NCBI GenBank assembly: GCA_025517485.1
Contig: JAOPKB010000013.1
Span: forward strand, 1-64,000
Source: Natronoglomus mannanivorans
GTDB taxonomy: Archaea; Halobacteriota; Halobacteria; Halobacteriales; Natrialbaceae
Direction of reading: 5' to 3'
DNA: 64,000 nucleotides
This document shows, piece after piece, positions 46,739 to 56,100 of this stretch (positions within the stretch are counted from its first letter, which is position 1; each line of letters begins with the position of its first letter). The notes under the pieces are model-generated. The model had not been told where the DNA came from and made no database searches. It saw only the letters and a list, made by a program, of their open reading frames with translations. Position numbers and translations under genes: made by a program.

Positions 46739-48262
46739 ATGAACACGTTGATCGTTCTCGGCCATCCCCGAACCGACAGTCTCTGTGGCGGGCTGGCGAG
46801 AGCCTACCGGGACGGCGCGCTCGAGGCGGGGGTCGACGCGGAGTTGCTCGCGCTGGCCGACCTCGAGTTCGATCCCGACGTCCGGACCCGGTCGCCGACC
46901 GACCAGCATCTCGAGGACGATCTCGTCGACGCACAGGACCGCATCCGGTGGGCGGACCACCTCGTCTTCGTCTACCCCAACTGGTGGGGGACGATGCCCG
47001 CCCTGCTCAAGGGTTTCTTCGATCGGGTCTTCACGCCCGGATTCGCGTTCGCGGAGTACGAGGAGGGAGCGGGGGCGGGCCACGAGGAACTGCTGGACGA
47101 CAAGACCGCCGAGCTGATCGTCACGATGGATATGCCGCCGTGGGTGTACCGCTGGATCTATCGGCGGCCGGGGACCAACGCGGTCAAACGCGCCACGCTG
47201 GGTTACGCCGGCGTGCGGACGACGCGGACGACTCCCTTCGGGCCGGTCGAGGAGTCGACGCCCGACGAGCGCGAGGCGTGGCTCGAAGAGGCGACGCGAC
47301 TGGGCCGAAGTCTGGCCGACGGGCCGGAGTCTCGAACTGGCAGGTTCCGGCGGACGGCGACGGCGTGGCTGGGTGCCCTCCGCCTCCAGTTCTACCCGAT
47401 GGCGTGGATCGCGTACACGATCGGCGCGCTGGCGGCGACCGGCTCGAGCGGTGTCTTCTCCGATCGCGCCTACTGGTTCGGCTTTTGCTTTCTCTTCGCG
47501 CTCGAGGCGGCGACGGTGTTGACCAACGAGTACGTCGATTACGAGACCGACCGTGAGAACACGTTCGCGGGGCCGTTCACCGGCGGCTCGCGCGTGCTGG
47601 TCGACGGCGAGATCGGGCTCGACGACTTCAGACGCGGGATCGGCGTTACCCTTCTGCTCACCGCAGTCTTCGGGCTGACCTCGGTGATCGCCGGGGACGG
47701 TGCCACGCTATCTACGGCTGCGGTGGCGGGGACGCTCGGCGTGCTGGCGCTCGGATACACGGCTCCGCCGCTGAAATTGGCGTATCGGACGCTGGGCGAA
47801 CTGGACGTGGCCGTCACCCACAGCCTCGGCGTGTTGCTGTTCGGGTTCGTCCTACTAGGTGGTGTGTGGCACGACCCGCTTCCGTGGCTGTTGAGCCTGC
47901 CGTTCTTGCTGTCGATCCTGCCATCGATCACGCTCGCGGGCGTGCCGGATTACCGCGCCGACCGAGCTGCGGGGAAACGGACGCTGGCCGTCCGCTTCGG
48001 GATCGGTGGCGCCGTCAAGGTCGCCCAGGGTGCGACGCTGCTGGCCGCCGCGACCGCCGTCCTCTGGCGGCTTCTCGAGGTGGTCCCGGGCGCGTACGGT
48101 TCCGCCATCTATCTGAGTGTCCCACACGCCTTGGTGCTCGTCTGGCTGTTGCACGCTCGAGTCGGCGATCGGGAGACGCCGGGTCGGATCGACGGGTTGA
48201 TGATCGCGTCGCTGACCTATCTCGGCTGGTTCGGTATCGTACCGCTGGTCGGGCTGTACTGA
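46739..48262 (+). CDS. NAD(P)H:quinone-reductase-like domain fused to a UbiA prenyltransferase
   Basis: A 507-residue fusion. Residues 1-195 are a flavodoxin-like NQO/MdaB domain (LIVLGHPRTDSLCGGLARAY; VFVYPNWWGTMPALLKGFFD then RVFTPGFAF). A 15-residue linker leads to a UbiA-type domain with eight or so helices. Its two Asp-rich motifs are NEYVDYETD (N263, D267, D271) and VPDYRADRAAGKRT (D404, D408, K413). Prenyl transfer to an aromatic acceptor, coupled to reduction of the quinone-like product, is a reasonable inference, since UbiA/MenA and such reductases act on the same rings. No start or stop lies between the domains. Its nearest neighbours are unrelated. Confidence 0.85.
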   Translation: MNTLIVLGHPRTDSLCGGLARAYRDGALEAGVDAELLALADLEFDPDVRTRSPTDQHLEDDLVDAQDRIRWADHLVFVYPNWWGTMPALLKGFFDRVFTPGFAFAEYEEGAGAGHEELLDDKTAELIVTMDMPPWVYRWIYRRPGTNAVKRATLGYAGVRTTRTTPFGPVEESTPDEREAWLEEATRLGRSLADGPESRTGRFRRTATAWLGALRLQFYPMAWIAYTIGALAATGSSGVFSDRAYWFGFCFLFALEAATVLTNEYVDYETDRENTFAGPFTGGSRVLVDGEIGLDDFRRGIGVTLLLTAVFGLTSVIAGDGATLSTAAVAGTLGVLALGYTAPPLKLAYRTLGELDVAVTHSLGVLLFGFVLLGGVWHDPLPWLLSLPFLLSILPSITLAGVPDYRADRAAGKRTLAVRFGIGGAVKVAQGATLLAAATAVLWRLLEVVPGAYGSAIYLSVPHALVLVWLLHARVGDRETPGRIDGLMIASLTYLGWFGIVPLVGLY

Positions 48263-48340
48263 CGACGGGGATACTGATGCCACTCTCTTTCTCCTTCTCT
48301 CGCGTTCAGATCCCGGTTCGAAAAACGCCGTCTGGCACGG

Positions 48341-48886
48341 TCAGGCCGTCGATTCGGTCGGTTCGTCGGTGAGCGTCTCGACGTGGACACCACCGCAGCG
48401 CCGACACTCGCGGATCTCCGTCGACGGATCGGCGTAGTACGTCTCCCCGCAATTCGCACACCGGTGGGAGGGGCGCTCGAGGGTGTCCACCGACCCCGTA
48501 ACCGTGACTGGCCGCCCCGCCTTTCGAAGGACGTCCTGGCTGACGCTCCCGAAGACGAGCGCGCCGAGCGGCGAGCGCTTTCGGCCGCCGAGGACGATCT
48601 GGTTCGCACCGATCTCGTAGGCGGTTTCCAGGATCGTCTCGGCCGGTGATCCCGTTCGACTCTCCTCTCTGATCGTCGCGCCGGCGTCGGCGAGCCGGTT
48701 TTTGGCGTCACGACCGGGTGTCAACTGGGACGGTGACGTGTTCTCGGCGCGGTCGTCGTCGTCGGCGAAGACGTGTAACAGCGTCACGCTGACGTCGTCG
48801 GCCGCGTTCACGAATTCCAGAACGGTCTCGGTCTGTGCGGCGACCCGGTCCTCGTTCTTGTCGATCGGCATCAGGATTTGATACAT
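48341..48886 (-). CDS. Universal stress protein with C-terminal zinc ribbon
   Basis: A 181-residue protein. Residues 1-135 are a Usp fold (MYQILMPIDKNEDRVAAQTE, then GGRKRSPLGALVFGSVSQDV). Residues 140-165 add a zinc ribbon: HRCANCGETYYADPSTEI then RECRRCGG, with four cysteines. Such a Usp plus ribbon pair is unusual; it may tether the stress protein to nucleic acid or another protein. The ATG at 48886 is the typical Usp start. Confidence 0.9.
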   Translation of the reverse strand: MYQILMPIDKNEDRVAAQTETVLEFVNAADDVSVTLLHVFADDDDRAENTSPSQLTPGRDAKNRLADAGATIREESRTGSPAETILETAYEIGANQIVLGGRKRSPLGALVFGSVSQDVLRKAGRPVTVTGSVDTLERPSHRCANCGETYYADPSTEIRECRRCGGVHVETLTDEPTESTA

Positions 48887-49059
48887 GTCTTGGTATTCGA
48901 TACCACATCTCATAGAACTACACCCTGCTCCTGCGCTCGTTGCGGTTCCACGGAGCTGGCGCGTCTCGGACCGCAATTCATCGTCGGTGATGCGTTCGAC
49001 CGATCACTCTCGATGGTCTCGTAACTCCTCCCTGTCACGGCTCGTCTCACCTTCGCATC

Positions 49060-49067
49060 GTTTAAGG
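49060..49067 (+). promoter_or_regulatory. TATA-like box for proS
   Basis: GTTTAAGG is centred about 29 bases before the ATG at 49092, predicting a leaderless mRNA. Confidence 0.5.
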
Positions 49068-49091
49068 CTGCCGTGGCTCTCGTTCGGAGTA

Positions 49092-50573
49092 ATGAGCGAA
49101 GAGAGCCAGGAACTCGGCATCACCGAGTCCAAATCGCACAAACCCGGGGAGTGGTACGCCGAAGTCGTCCAGAAGGCGGGTCTCGCCGACTACGCCCCCA
49201 TGGGCGGATTTATCGTCACCAAACCCCGCGGCTACGCCCTCTGGGAGCGCATTCAGGATGCACTCGACGGCTGGTTCAAAGAGACCGGCGTCGACAACGT
49301 CTACTTCCCGATGTTCATCCCCGAGTCCTTCTTAGAGCGCGAGAAAGACATCGTCGAAGGGTTCGACCCCGAGGTCGCCTGGGTGACCCAGGGCGGCCAC
49401 GACGAACTCGAGGAGCGGCTGGCGGTGCGCCCGACCAGCGAGTCGATCATCGCGCCGTTCATGGCCGACTGGACGCGCAGCCATCGCGACCTGCCCCTGC
49501 GGCTGAACCAGTGGTGTTCCGTGGTTCGCTGGGAGGCCACCGAGACCAAGCCGTTCTTCCGCACCAAGGAGTTCCTCTGGCAGGAGGGCCACACCGCCCA
49601 CGCCTCCGACGAGGGCGCCTGGGAGGAAGTCTGGACCCGCCTCGGCCAGTACGAGCGCGTCTACGAGGACGTCCTCGCCATCCCGGTGCTGCGCGGGAAG
49701 AAACCCGAGCACGACAAGTTCCCTGGGGCCGATACGACGACGACCGTGGAAGCGCTGATGCCCGACGGCAAATCCGTCCAGGGCGGCACCAGCCACCACC
49801 TCGGCCAGTCGTTCGCGGAGGCCTTCGACATCACCTTCGCCGACGAGGACGAGGAGGAACAGACGGCCTACACCACCTCGTGGGGGCTCTCCTGGCGCGC
49901 CCTCGGTGCGCTCATCATGACCCACTCCGACGATCAGGGACTCGTCCTCCCGCCGACCGTCGCGCCCACGCAGGTCGTCATCGTCCCCATCTGGCAGGCC
50001 GACACCAAGGAGAAGGTCCTCGAGTACTCGAGCGAGATCGCCGACGACCTCGAAGACGCCGGTTTCCGCGTCGAACTCGACGACCGCGACGAGCGCAACC
50101 CCGGCTTCAAGTTCAACGAACACGAGCTGAACGGCGTCCCCCTCCGCCTCGAGATCGGCCCCAACGAGGTCGACGACGAGGAGGTCACGCTGGTTCACCG
50201 TCCGGACAACGAGAAACACTTCGAGGACCGCGCGGGGATCGTCGACCTCGTCGACGAACACCTCGAGATCGTCTTCGACAAGCTCTACGATGCCGCCGAG
50301 GAGCGTCTCGAGGAGAACGTTCGCGAGGCCCACTCACCGGAAAACATTCTGGGGACGATCGGCAAACACGGCGGCTACGTGAAGACGCCGTGGTGTGGCG
50401 ACGAGGCCTGCGAGGAGGCGATCAAGGAGAAGATCGCGGCGGAAATCGTCATGCAGCCTCTGGCCGAGGAGGGCGGCGCGACCGCGGGCGAAGTCGAGAC
50501 GCCCGACGAAGACGAGTGTGGCGTCTGTGGCGATCCCGCCGACGAAGTCGCCTACTTCGCGAAGAGCTACTGA
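49092..50573 (+). CDS. proS: Prolyl-tRNA synthetase (archaeal/eukaryotic type)
   Basis: A 493-residue class II synthetase. It has motif 2 NQWCSVVRWEATETKPFFRT, EFLWQEGHTAHA, and QGGTSHHLGQSFAEAFDIT. The anticodon-binding domain is at about 285-385. The C-terminal zinc domain of the archaeal form begins near KTPWCGDEACEEAIKEK and ends CGVCGDPADEVAYFAKSY with the typical terminal Tyr. The length is usual. The ATG at 49092 follows a TATA-like box; longer in-frame readings start inside the upstream intergenic region. Confidence 0.98.
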   Translation: MSEESQELGITESKSHKPGEWYAEVVQKAGLADYAPMGGFIVTKPRGYALWERIQDALDGWFKETGVDNVYFPMFIPESFLEREKDIVEGFDPEVAWVTQGGHDELEERLAVRPTSESIIAPFMADWTRSHRDLPLRLNQWCSVVRWEATETKPFFRTKEFLWQEGHTAHASDEGAWEEVWTRLGQYERVYEDVLAIPVLRGKKPEHDKFPGADTTTTVEALMPDGKSVQGGTSHHLGQSFAEAFDITFADEDEEEQTAYTTSWGLSWRALGALIMTHSDDQGLVLPPTVAPTQVVIVPIWQADTKEKVLEYSSEIADDLEDAGFRVELDDRDERNPGFKFNEHELNGVPLRLEIGPNEVDDEEVTLVHRPDNEKHFEDRAGIVDLVDEHLEIVFDKLYDAAEERLEENVREAHSPENILGTIGKHGGYVKTPWCGDEACEEAIKEKIAAEIVMQPLAEEGGATAGEVETPDEDECGVCGDPADEVAYFAKSY

Positions 50574-50787
50574 GCGCGGGTCGTCCCGGAACCGGCCGTC
50601 GATCCCCGGCTGACAGATCACGAGTCGGCTCTTTCTCCCGACAAATTTCGTCTCTCACCGCGGGATGCCCGATCATAATCTATCGTTCCCCCGAGTGCGT
50701 GAATCCCAAATCGATCGTTTCGACGTGCAACGGAGTGTCGCATCTATGTCACGTCGCTCGAAGAGAGGAGCGAGGTGTGAGAGGGAT

Positions 50788-52728
50788 ATGACCAGACAAC
50801 TCGAAGAACCGAACTCGAGGCCACCGTTCCCGACGCGGCGACGCGTTCTGCGCGCGGTCGCGGCGACCGGGATGGTCGCGGGTCTCGGACCCACTGTACT
50901 CGCACAGGACGTCGAACAGTTCGAATTCGGGGGCGAAACCGGCGGCTGGCAGGGCCGTTCGCCGGCGGCGATCGACGGCGAGACGAACCCGCCTCTGGAC
51001 CTCGAGGCCGGCCAGACCTACGAGGTCTCGTGGGAGAACCTCGACGGCTTGCCACACGACTTCACGATCCTCGACGCTGACGGAGCGGAACTCGTCGGGA
51101 CGGAGACCGTCGACGAAGAGGGGGCGACGGAGACCCTCGAGTTCGAGGCGACGGGGGAGATGGCCGAATACTACTGTTCGGTCCACACGGAGGCGATGCG
51201 CGGGGAGATTCAGATCGGCGACCCCACGGAGGAGGACGTGGCAGACGAACCGAGCGTCATCGCCGAGGGGCCGACGATCGGCCTCGAGCGGGTCGCCGAG
51301 GGGTTCGTCGCACCGGTCGGATTCGAGGTCGCGCCGGGTGAGGAGGAGGCGGACGAAGACCGATACTACGTCCTCGACCAGGTAGGACGGATCTACGTCG
51401 TCGACGAAAACGGCAGGGCCGACGAGCCGTTCCTCGATCTGACCGATCGAATGGTCGAGGTCGGGGACGGCGACGGTGATTTCGACGAACGAGGTGTCCT
51501 CGGACTCGCCTTCCATCCCAACTATCAGGAGAACCACCGGCTGTTCGTCTACTACAGCGGCCAACGCCGCGACGGCACACCCGAGGACTACGACCACACC
51601 GGCGTGCTCGCGGAATTCGAGGCCGACGAAGACGGCGAGCGTGTCGATCCCGACTCCGAACGGACGATTCTCGAGATCCCCCAGCCGCAGTTCAATCACA
51701 ACGGCGGGCCGGTGTTGTTCGGTCCGGACGGGTATCTCTACCTCGCACTGGGCGACGGTGGCGATGGAGACGACACGGGGATGGGACACGTCGAGGACTG
51801 GTACGACGGGAACGAGGGCGGCAACGGGCAGAATACGACGGAGAACTTTCTGGGGAGTATCCTCCGGCTCGACGTAGATAGCGAACCCGACGAAGACCGC
51901 GCGTACGCGATTCCCGACGACAACCCATTCGCCGAAGACGGTGAACTCGAGGGTGAGGGGCTCGAGGAGTACTACGCCTGGGGACTGCGAAACCCGTGGC
52001 GGGCGAGTTTCGACGGCGAGGGTCAGTTCTTCGTCGGGGACGTCGGACAGTTACTGTTCGAGGAAGTCAATATCGTCGAGAAGGGCGGAAACTACGGCTG
52101 GAACGTCAGGGAGGGCATCGAGTGTTTCAGCCCCGAGACGCCGACCGACCCGCCAGCGGAGTGTCCCGATTACACACCCGACGAGGTGCGCGGGGGTGAG
52201 CCGCTCGTCGACCCGGTGATCCACTATCCCCAGCGGGTCGACGACGAGGTCATCGGTATCGCGGTTATCGGCGGCTACGTCTACGAAGGCGAGTCGATTC
52301 CCGACCTCGAGGGACGGTACGTCTTCGGTGACTGGAGCGATTCGTTCGCCGAGCCGACGGGATCACTCTTCGCGTCGCCGATCGAGGAGTACGAACCGGT
52401 CGCGGGACGAAGCGAGGACGAGCTCTGGGAGATCGAACAACTCACCGTCGACGGCGGTGTCGACGGAGAACTCGGCCGGTTCGTCCTCTCGTTCGGTCAG
52501 GACCACGACGGCGAACTGTACGTCCTGACAAACGCGCGGTTCACTGACGGTGAGACCGGTGAGGTGTTCCGAATCGTTCCGGCAGAGGAAGGCGAATCAC
52601 TCGAAACTCCCGATGATTCGATTGCGGACGACGATACTGACGACGAAGACGAAGACGACGATACTGACGGCGATGACGCGGACGACGAGGATGGCGAAGA
52701 CGACGACGCAGACGGGACGGACGACTGA
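50788..52728 (+). CDS. Cupredoxin fused to a soluble aldose-sugar-dehydrogenase domain
   Basis: A 646-residue exported protein. TRRRVLRAVAATGM is a Tat signal. Residues 45-145 are a plastocyanin-like domain with type-1 copper ligands H90 (GLPHDFTIL), C130, H133 and M137 (YYCSVHTEAMRG). Residues about 165-590 are a PQQ-type sugar dehydrogenase propeller (GVLGLAFHPNYQENHRLFVY, FNHNGGPVLFGPDGYLYLAL, GLRNPWRASFDGEGQFFVGD). The last 40 residues are almost pure Asp/Glu/Gly. Copper could accept electrons from the sugar-oxidising domain; PQQ dependence is family knowledge, not visible. A more upstream Met (50746) is an alternative start. Confidence 0.9.
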   Translation: MTRQLEEPNSRPPFPTRRRVLRAVAATGMVAGLGPTVLAQDVEQFEFGGETGGWQGRSPAAIDGETNPPLDLEAGQTYEVSWENLDGLPHDFTILDADGAELVGTETVDEEGATETLEFEATGEMAEYYCSVHTEAMRGEIQIGDPTEEDVADEPSVIAEGPTIGLERVAEGFVAPVGFEVAPGEEEADEDRYYVLDQVGRIYVVDENGRADEPFLDLTDRMVEVGDGDGDFDERGVLGLAFHPNYQENHRLFVYYSGQRRDGTPEDYDHTGVLAEFEADEDGERVDPDSERTILEIPQPQFNHNGGPVLFGPDGYLYLALGDGGDGDDTGMGHVEDWYDGNEGGNGQNTTENFLGSILRLDVDSEPDEDRAYAIPDDNPFAEDGELEGEGLEEYYAWGLRNPWRASFDGEGQFFVGDVGQLLFEEVNIVEKGGNYGWNVREGIECFSPETPTDPPAECPDYTPDEVRGGEPLVDPVIHYPQRVDDEVIGIAVIGGYVYEGESIPDLEGRYVFGDWSDSFAEPTGSLFASPIEEYEPVAGRSEDELWEIEQLTVDGGVDGELGRFVLSFGQDHDGELYVLTNARFTDGETGEVFRIVPAEEGESLETPDDSIADDDTDDEDEDDDTDGDDADDEDGEDDDADGTDD

Positions 52729-53118
52729 GTGTTCGGGATCCGTTCATCACTCTTCGGTCGTCTCTCGGATCGCCCGGATCGTTCATTCTACCGTTCTGTC
52801 GATGTGTACATTCGTTTCGATCACCACCATCCCGCTCTCGATCGCCGACGACGACTACTGTCGGCCGTTCCACCCGAGTCGAAATTCTCAATCATTGACC
52901 ATACTCATCAGTGGACTGTGAATATTCTGGACGTATTCCGTGATATTAACGCGAATGAGAAGAAAGGGTGACAACTGTCGAGATCTGTACACTGTAGTGG
53001 CTCGTTAGTACATCACGTTTGGTCAATATGCATAGTCCTTATATCCCATTGTATGCGTTTATAATACACTTAGCCATTATGGAGTAACCTCTTATGCCTG
53101 TTGTGCTCACAGAAGGCT
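52729..53118 (+). promoter_or_regulatory. AT-rich control region before glutamate synthase
   Basis: A 390-base gap with a clear drop in GC after about 52880. It carries a TATA-like box, TTTATAATA, at 53058-53066 and several AT-rich stretches (GTGATATTAACGC, CAATATGCATAG, CTTATATCCCAT). The 8-base palindrome TATGCATA lies near 53026-53033. An 80-codon open frame spans 52729-52971 but has no promoter or family match. The length and AT-richness suggest more than one factor binding here, for example nitrogen control. This is inference. Confidence 0.5.
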
Positions 53119-56100
53119 ATGACACAGCCACCACGAGCGCAATCCACCGACAGTTCGCAGGGCCTCGCCAGCCCGACGGACGAGCGCTCGAACTGCGGCG
53201 TCGGCGTCGTCATGGACCTCGACGGAGACGGGGGCCACGACGTCGTCGCTGACGGTCTCGAACTCCTCGTCAACTTAGAACACCGCGGAACCACCGGTGC
53301 GGAGAAGAACACCGGCGACGGCGCCGGTATCATGCTGCAGACGCCCGACGAGTTCTTCCGAGCGGTCGTCGACGCTGATCTTCCGGACTCCTATGCGGTC
53401 GGTTCGATCTTCTTTCCGCAAGACGACGACGCCCGCGAGGAACTGATCTCGATCGTCGAGGATACCCTCGCGGCGTACGAACTCGAGGTCGTCGCCTGGC
53501 GCGACGTGCCGACGGACAACGACGGACTCGGCGAAACCGCGATCGACTCCGAGCCGGACGTCTGGCAGTGTTTCGTGAGTGCAGAATCACGTTCCGCGAC
53601 CGAAGAGCTCTCGAGCGAGGACTTCGACCGCCGTCTCTACGTCGGTCGCCGAGCCCTCGAGAACGCGATCGAGGACGCCGACATCGATGGCTCCGATCGC
53701 TTCTACGTCTGCTCGCTCGACTCCAAGACGGTCGTCTACAAGGGACTTCTCAAGGGCGAACAGGTCGCCGCCTACTACCCCGACCTGACCGACGAGCGGA
53801 TCGAATCGAACTTCGCGATGGTCCACGAGCGGTTCTCGACGAACACGCTCGGTGCCTGGCATCTCGCCCACCCCTACCGAAACATCATCCACAACGGCGA
53901 GTTCAACACCATTCAGGGCAACATCAACTGGATGCGCGCCCGTGAGACGGACCTCGAGAGCGAGGTCATCTGTGCGGAACCACGTTCCGCGGACGACGTG
54001 AGCGGTGACGAACCGCGAGCCGGCATCGACGCCGTCAAGCCGGTCATCAACGACCCCGACCAGTCCGACACCGCGAGCGTGGACAACGCACTCGAGCTCC
54101 TGATGCAAGACGGCCGCGACCTCGAGCACGCCCTGCGGATGCTCGTCCCCGAGGCCTGGCGCGGCGACGACTCGATGGACCAGGCTCGCAAGGACTTCTA
54201 CGACTTCCACGCCTCGCTCGTCGAGCCCTGGGACGGCCCCGCGCTCGTCGCCGCCACGGACGGCGAACGCATCGGCGCCGTCCTCGACCGCAACGGCCTG
54301 CGTCCCTGCCGGTACGACGTGACGACGGACAACCGACTCGTGATGGCCAGCGAGGCCGGCGCGCTCGAGACGCCGCCGGAGAAGATCGCCGAACGCGGTC
54401 GCCTCCAGCCCGGCCAGCTCTTCCTCGCCGATCCCGAGGAGGGGCGAGTCATCCCGGACGACGAAGTCTTCGAGGACCTCGTCGACGACCGCTACGGCGA
54501 GTGGGTCGCCGAGGAGCAAGTTCACCTCGACGACATCACCTCGACCGGCGACCGAACGCCACAGGCCCCCGTCGACGGCCTTCGCGACCAGCAGGCGACT
54601 TTCGGTTACACCCACGACGAACTCGACAACCTCATCGAGCCGATGGCCCAGAAGGGCAAAGATCCCGTCGGCTCGATGGGCGACGACACGCCGCTGTCGG
54701 TCCTGACGGAGTTCAACCGCCCGCTGTTCACCTACTTCAAACAGCTGTTCGCGCAGGTGACGAACCCGCCGCTGGACTACATCCGCGAGGAGTTGGTCAC
54801 CAGCCTCGAGAGCAGACTTGGCCACCAGCGCAACCTCCTCGAGGAGTCGCCCGAACACGCCCGACAGCTCGTCCTGGATTCGCCGGTCATCACGGACGCA
54901 CAACTCGCGGCGATCCGCGACAACGACGTCAACGACATCACCACCGCGACGGTCGACATCACCTACGAGCCGACCGACGACGAGTCGGGCGCGGCCCTCG
55001 AGGCCGCACTCGAGCGCGTTCGCGAGGACGCGGTCGAGGCGATCGAGTCGGGCAGCGACGTCGTGATCCTCTCCGACCGAGCCGTCGACGAGGGCCGACT
55101 CCCGATTCCGAGCCTGCTCGCGACGGGCGGGGTCCACCACCACCTCGTTCGCAACGGCCTGCGAAACCACGTCGGACTGGTCGTCGAGTCGGCCGATCCG
55201 CGCGCCGTCCACCACCACGCGACGCTCATCGGCTACGGCGCCGGTGCCGTCAACCCCTACCTCGCCTTCCAGACCATCGAGGACATCACGGCCGGCCCTG
55301 ACGGCGCCGACGTCGACGTCGCCATCGCCGCGTACATTCAGGCCCTCGAAGACGGCCTCCTGAAGACGATGGCGAAGATGGGCATCTCGACCGTCGAGAG
55401 CTACCAGGGCGCTCAGATCTTCGAGGCCGTCGGCCTCGACTCCGACCTCGTCGAGGAGTACTTCGAGGGGACCGAGAACCGAACCGAGGGGATCGGCCTC
55501 GCAGAGATCGAAGCCGACGTCCGCGAACGCCACGTGACCGCCTTCGGCCACGACGACGACGAGGAGACCACCCTCGACCGGCAGGGCGAGTACGAGTTCC
55601 GATCGGGTGGGATCCACCACCAGTGGAACCCACAGACCGTCGGCGCACTCCAGCAATCGGTGCGCGCCAACGACTACGAGCGCTACCAGGAGTTCGCCGA
55701 GATGATCAACGATCAGCAGACGGAACTCCAGACCCTGCGCGGGCTCCTCGAGTTCGACTCCGACCGGGAGTCGATCCCGATCGAGGACGTCGAGCCGATC
55801 GAGGAGATCGTCGGGCGGTTCTCGACGGCCGCGATGAGCCTCGGGAGCCTCTCGCCAGAGGCCCACGAGAACAACTCGGTCGCGATGAACCGGATCGGCG
55901 GCAAGTCAAACTCGGGCGAAGGCGGCGAACCACCGGAACGGTTCGGCACCGAGAAGGAGTGTAACGTCAAGCAGGTCGCCTCGGGTCGCTTCGGCGTCAC
56001 CTCGACGTACCTCTCGAGTGCCGACGAACTCCAGATCAAGATGGCCCAGGGATCGAAACCGGGAGAGGGCGGACACCTCCCCGGCATGAAAGTCGACGAG

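Noticed and set aside
46739-48262. Reading the NQO-UbiA protein as two genes
   Set aside because: No stop, start codon with a promoter, or ribosome site lies between the domains. The linker is a continuous acidic/basic stretch in one frame.
53094-53119. A possible gltB upstream ORF starting at the ATG at 53094
   Set aside because: It lies about 32 bases from the centre of the TATA-like box, continues in a frame antisense-like in composition (Arg runs), and no stop/start coupling with gltB is seen. Evidence is much weaker than for the uORF at 26917.
53587-55866. A 759-codon open frame antisense to gltB
   Set aside because: It exists because GC-rich third positions of gltB remove stop codons on the other strand. 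Its product is Val/Asp/Arg-rich without domains, while gltB has complete catalytic motifs.
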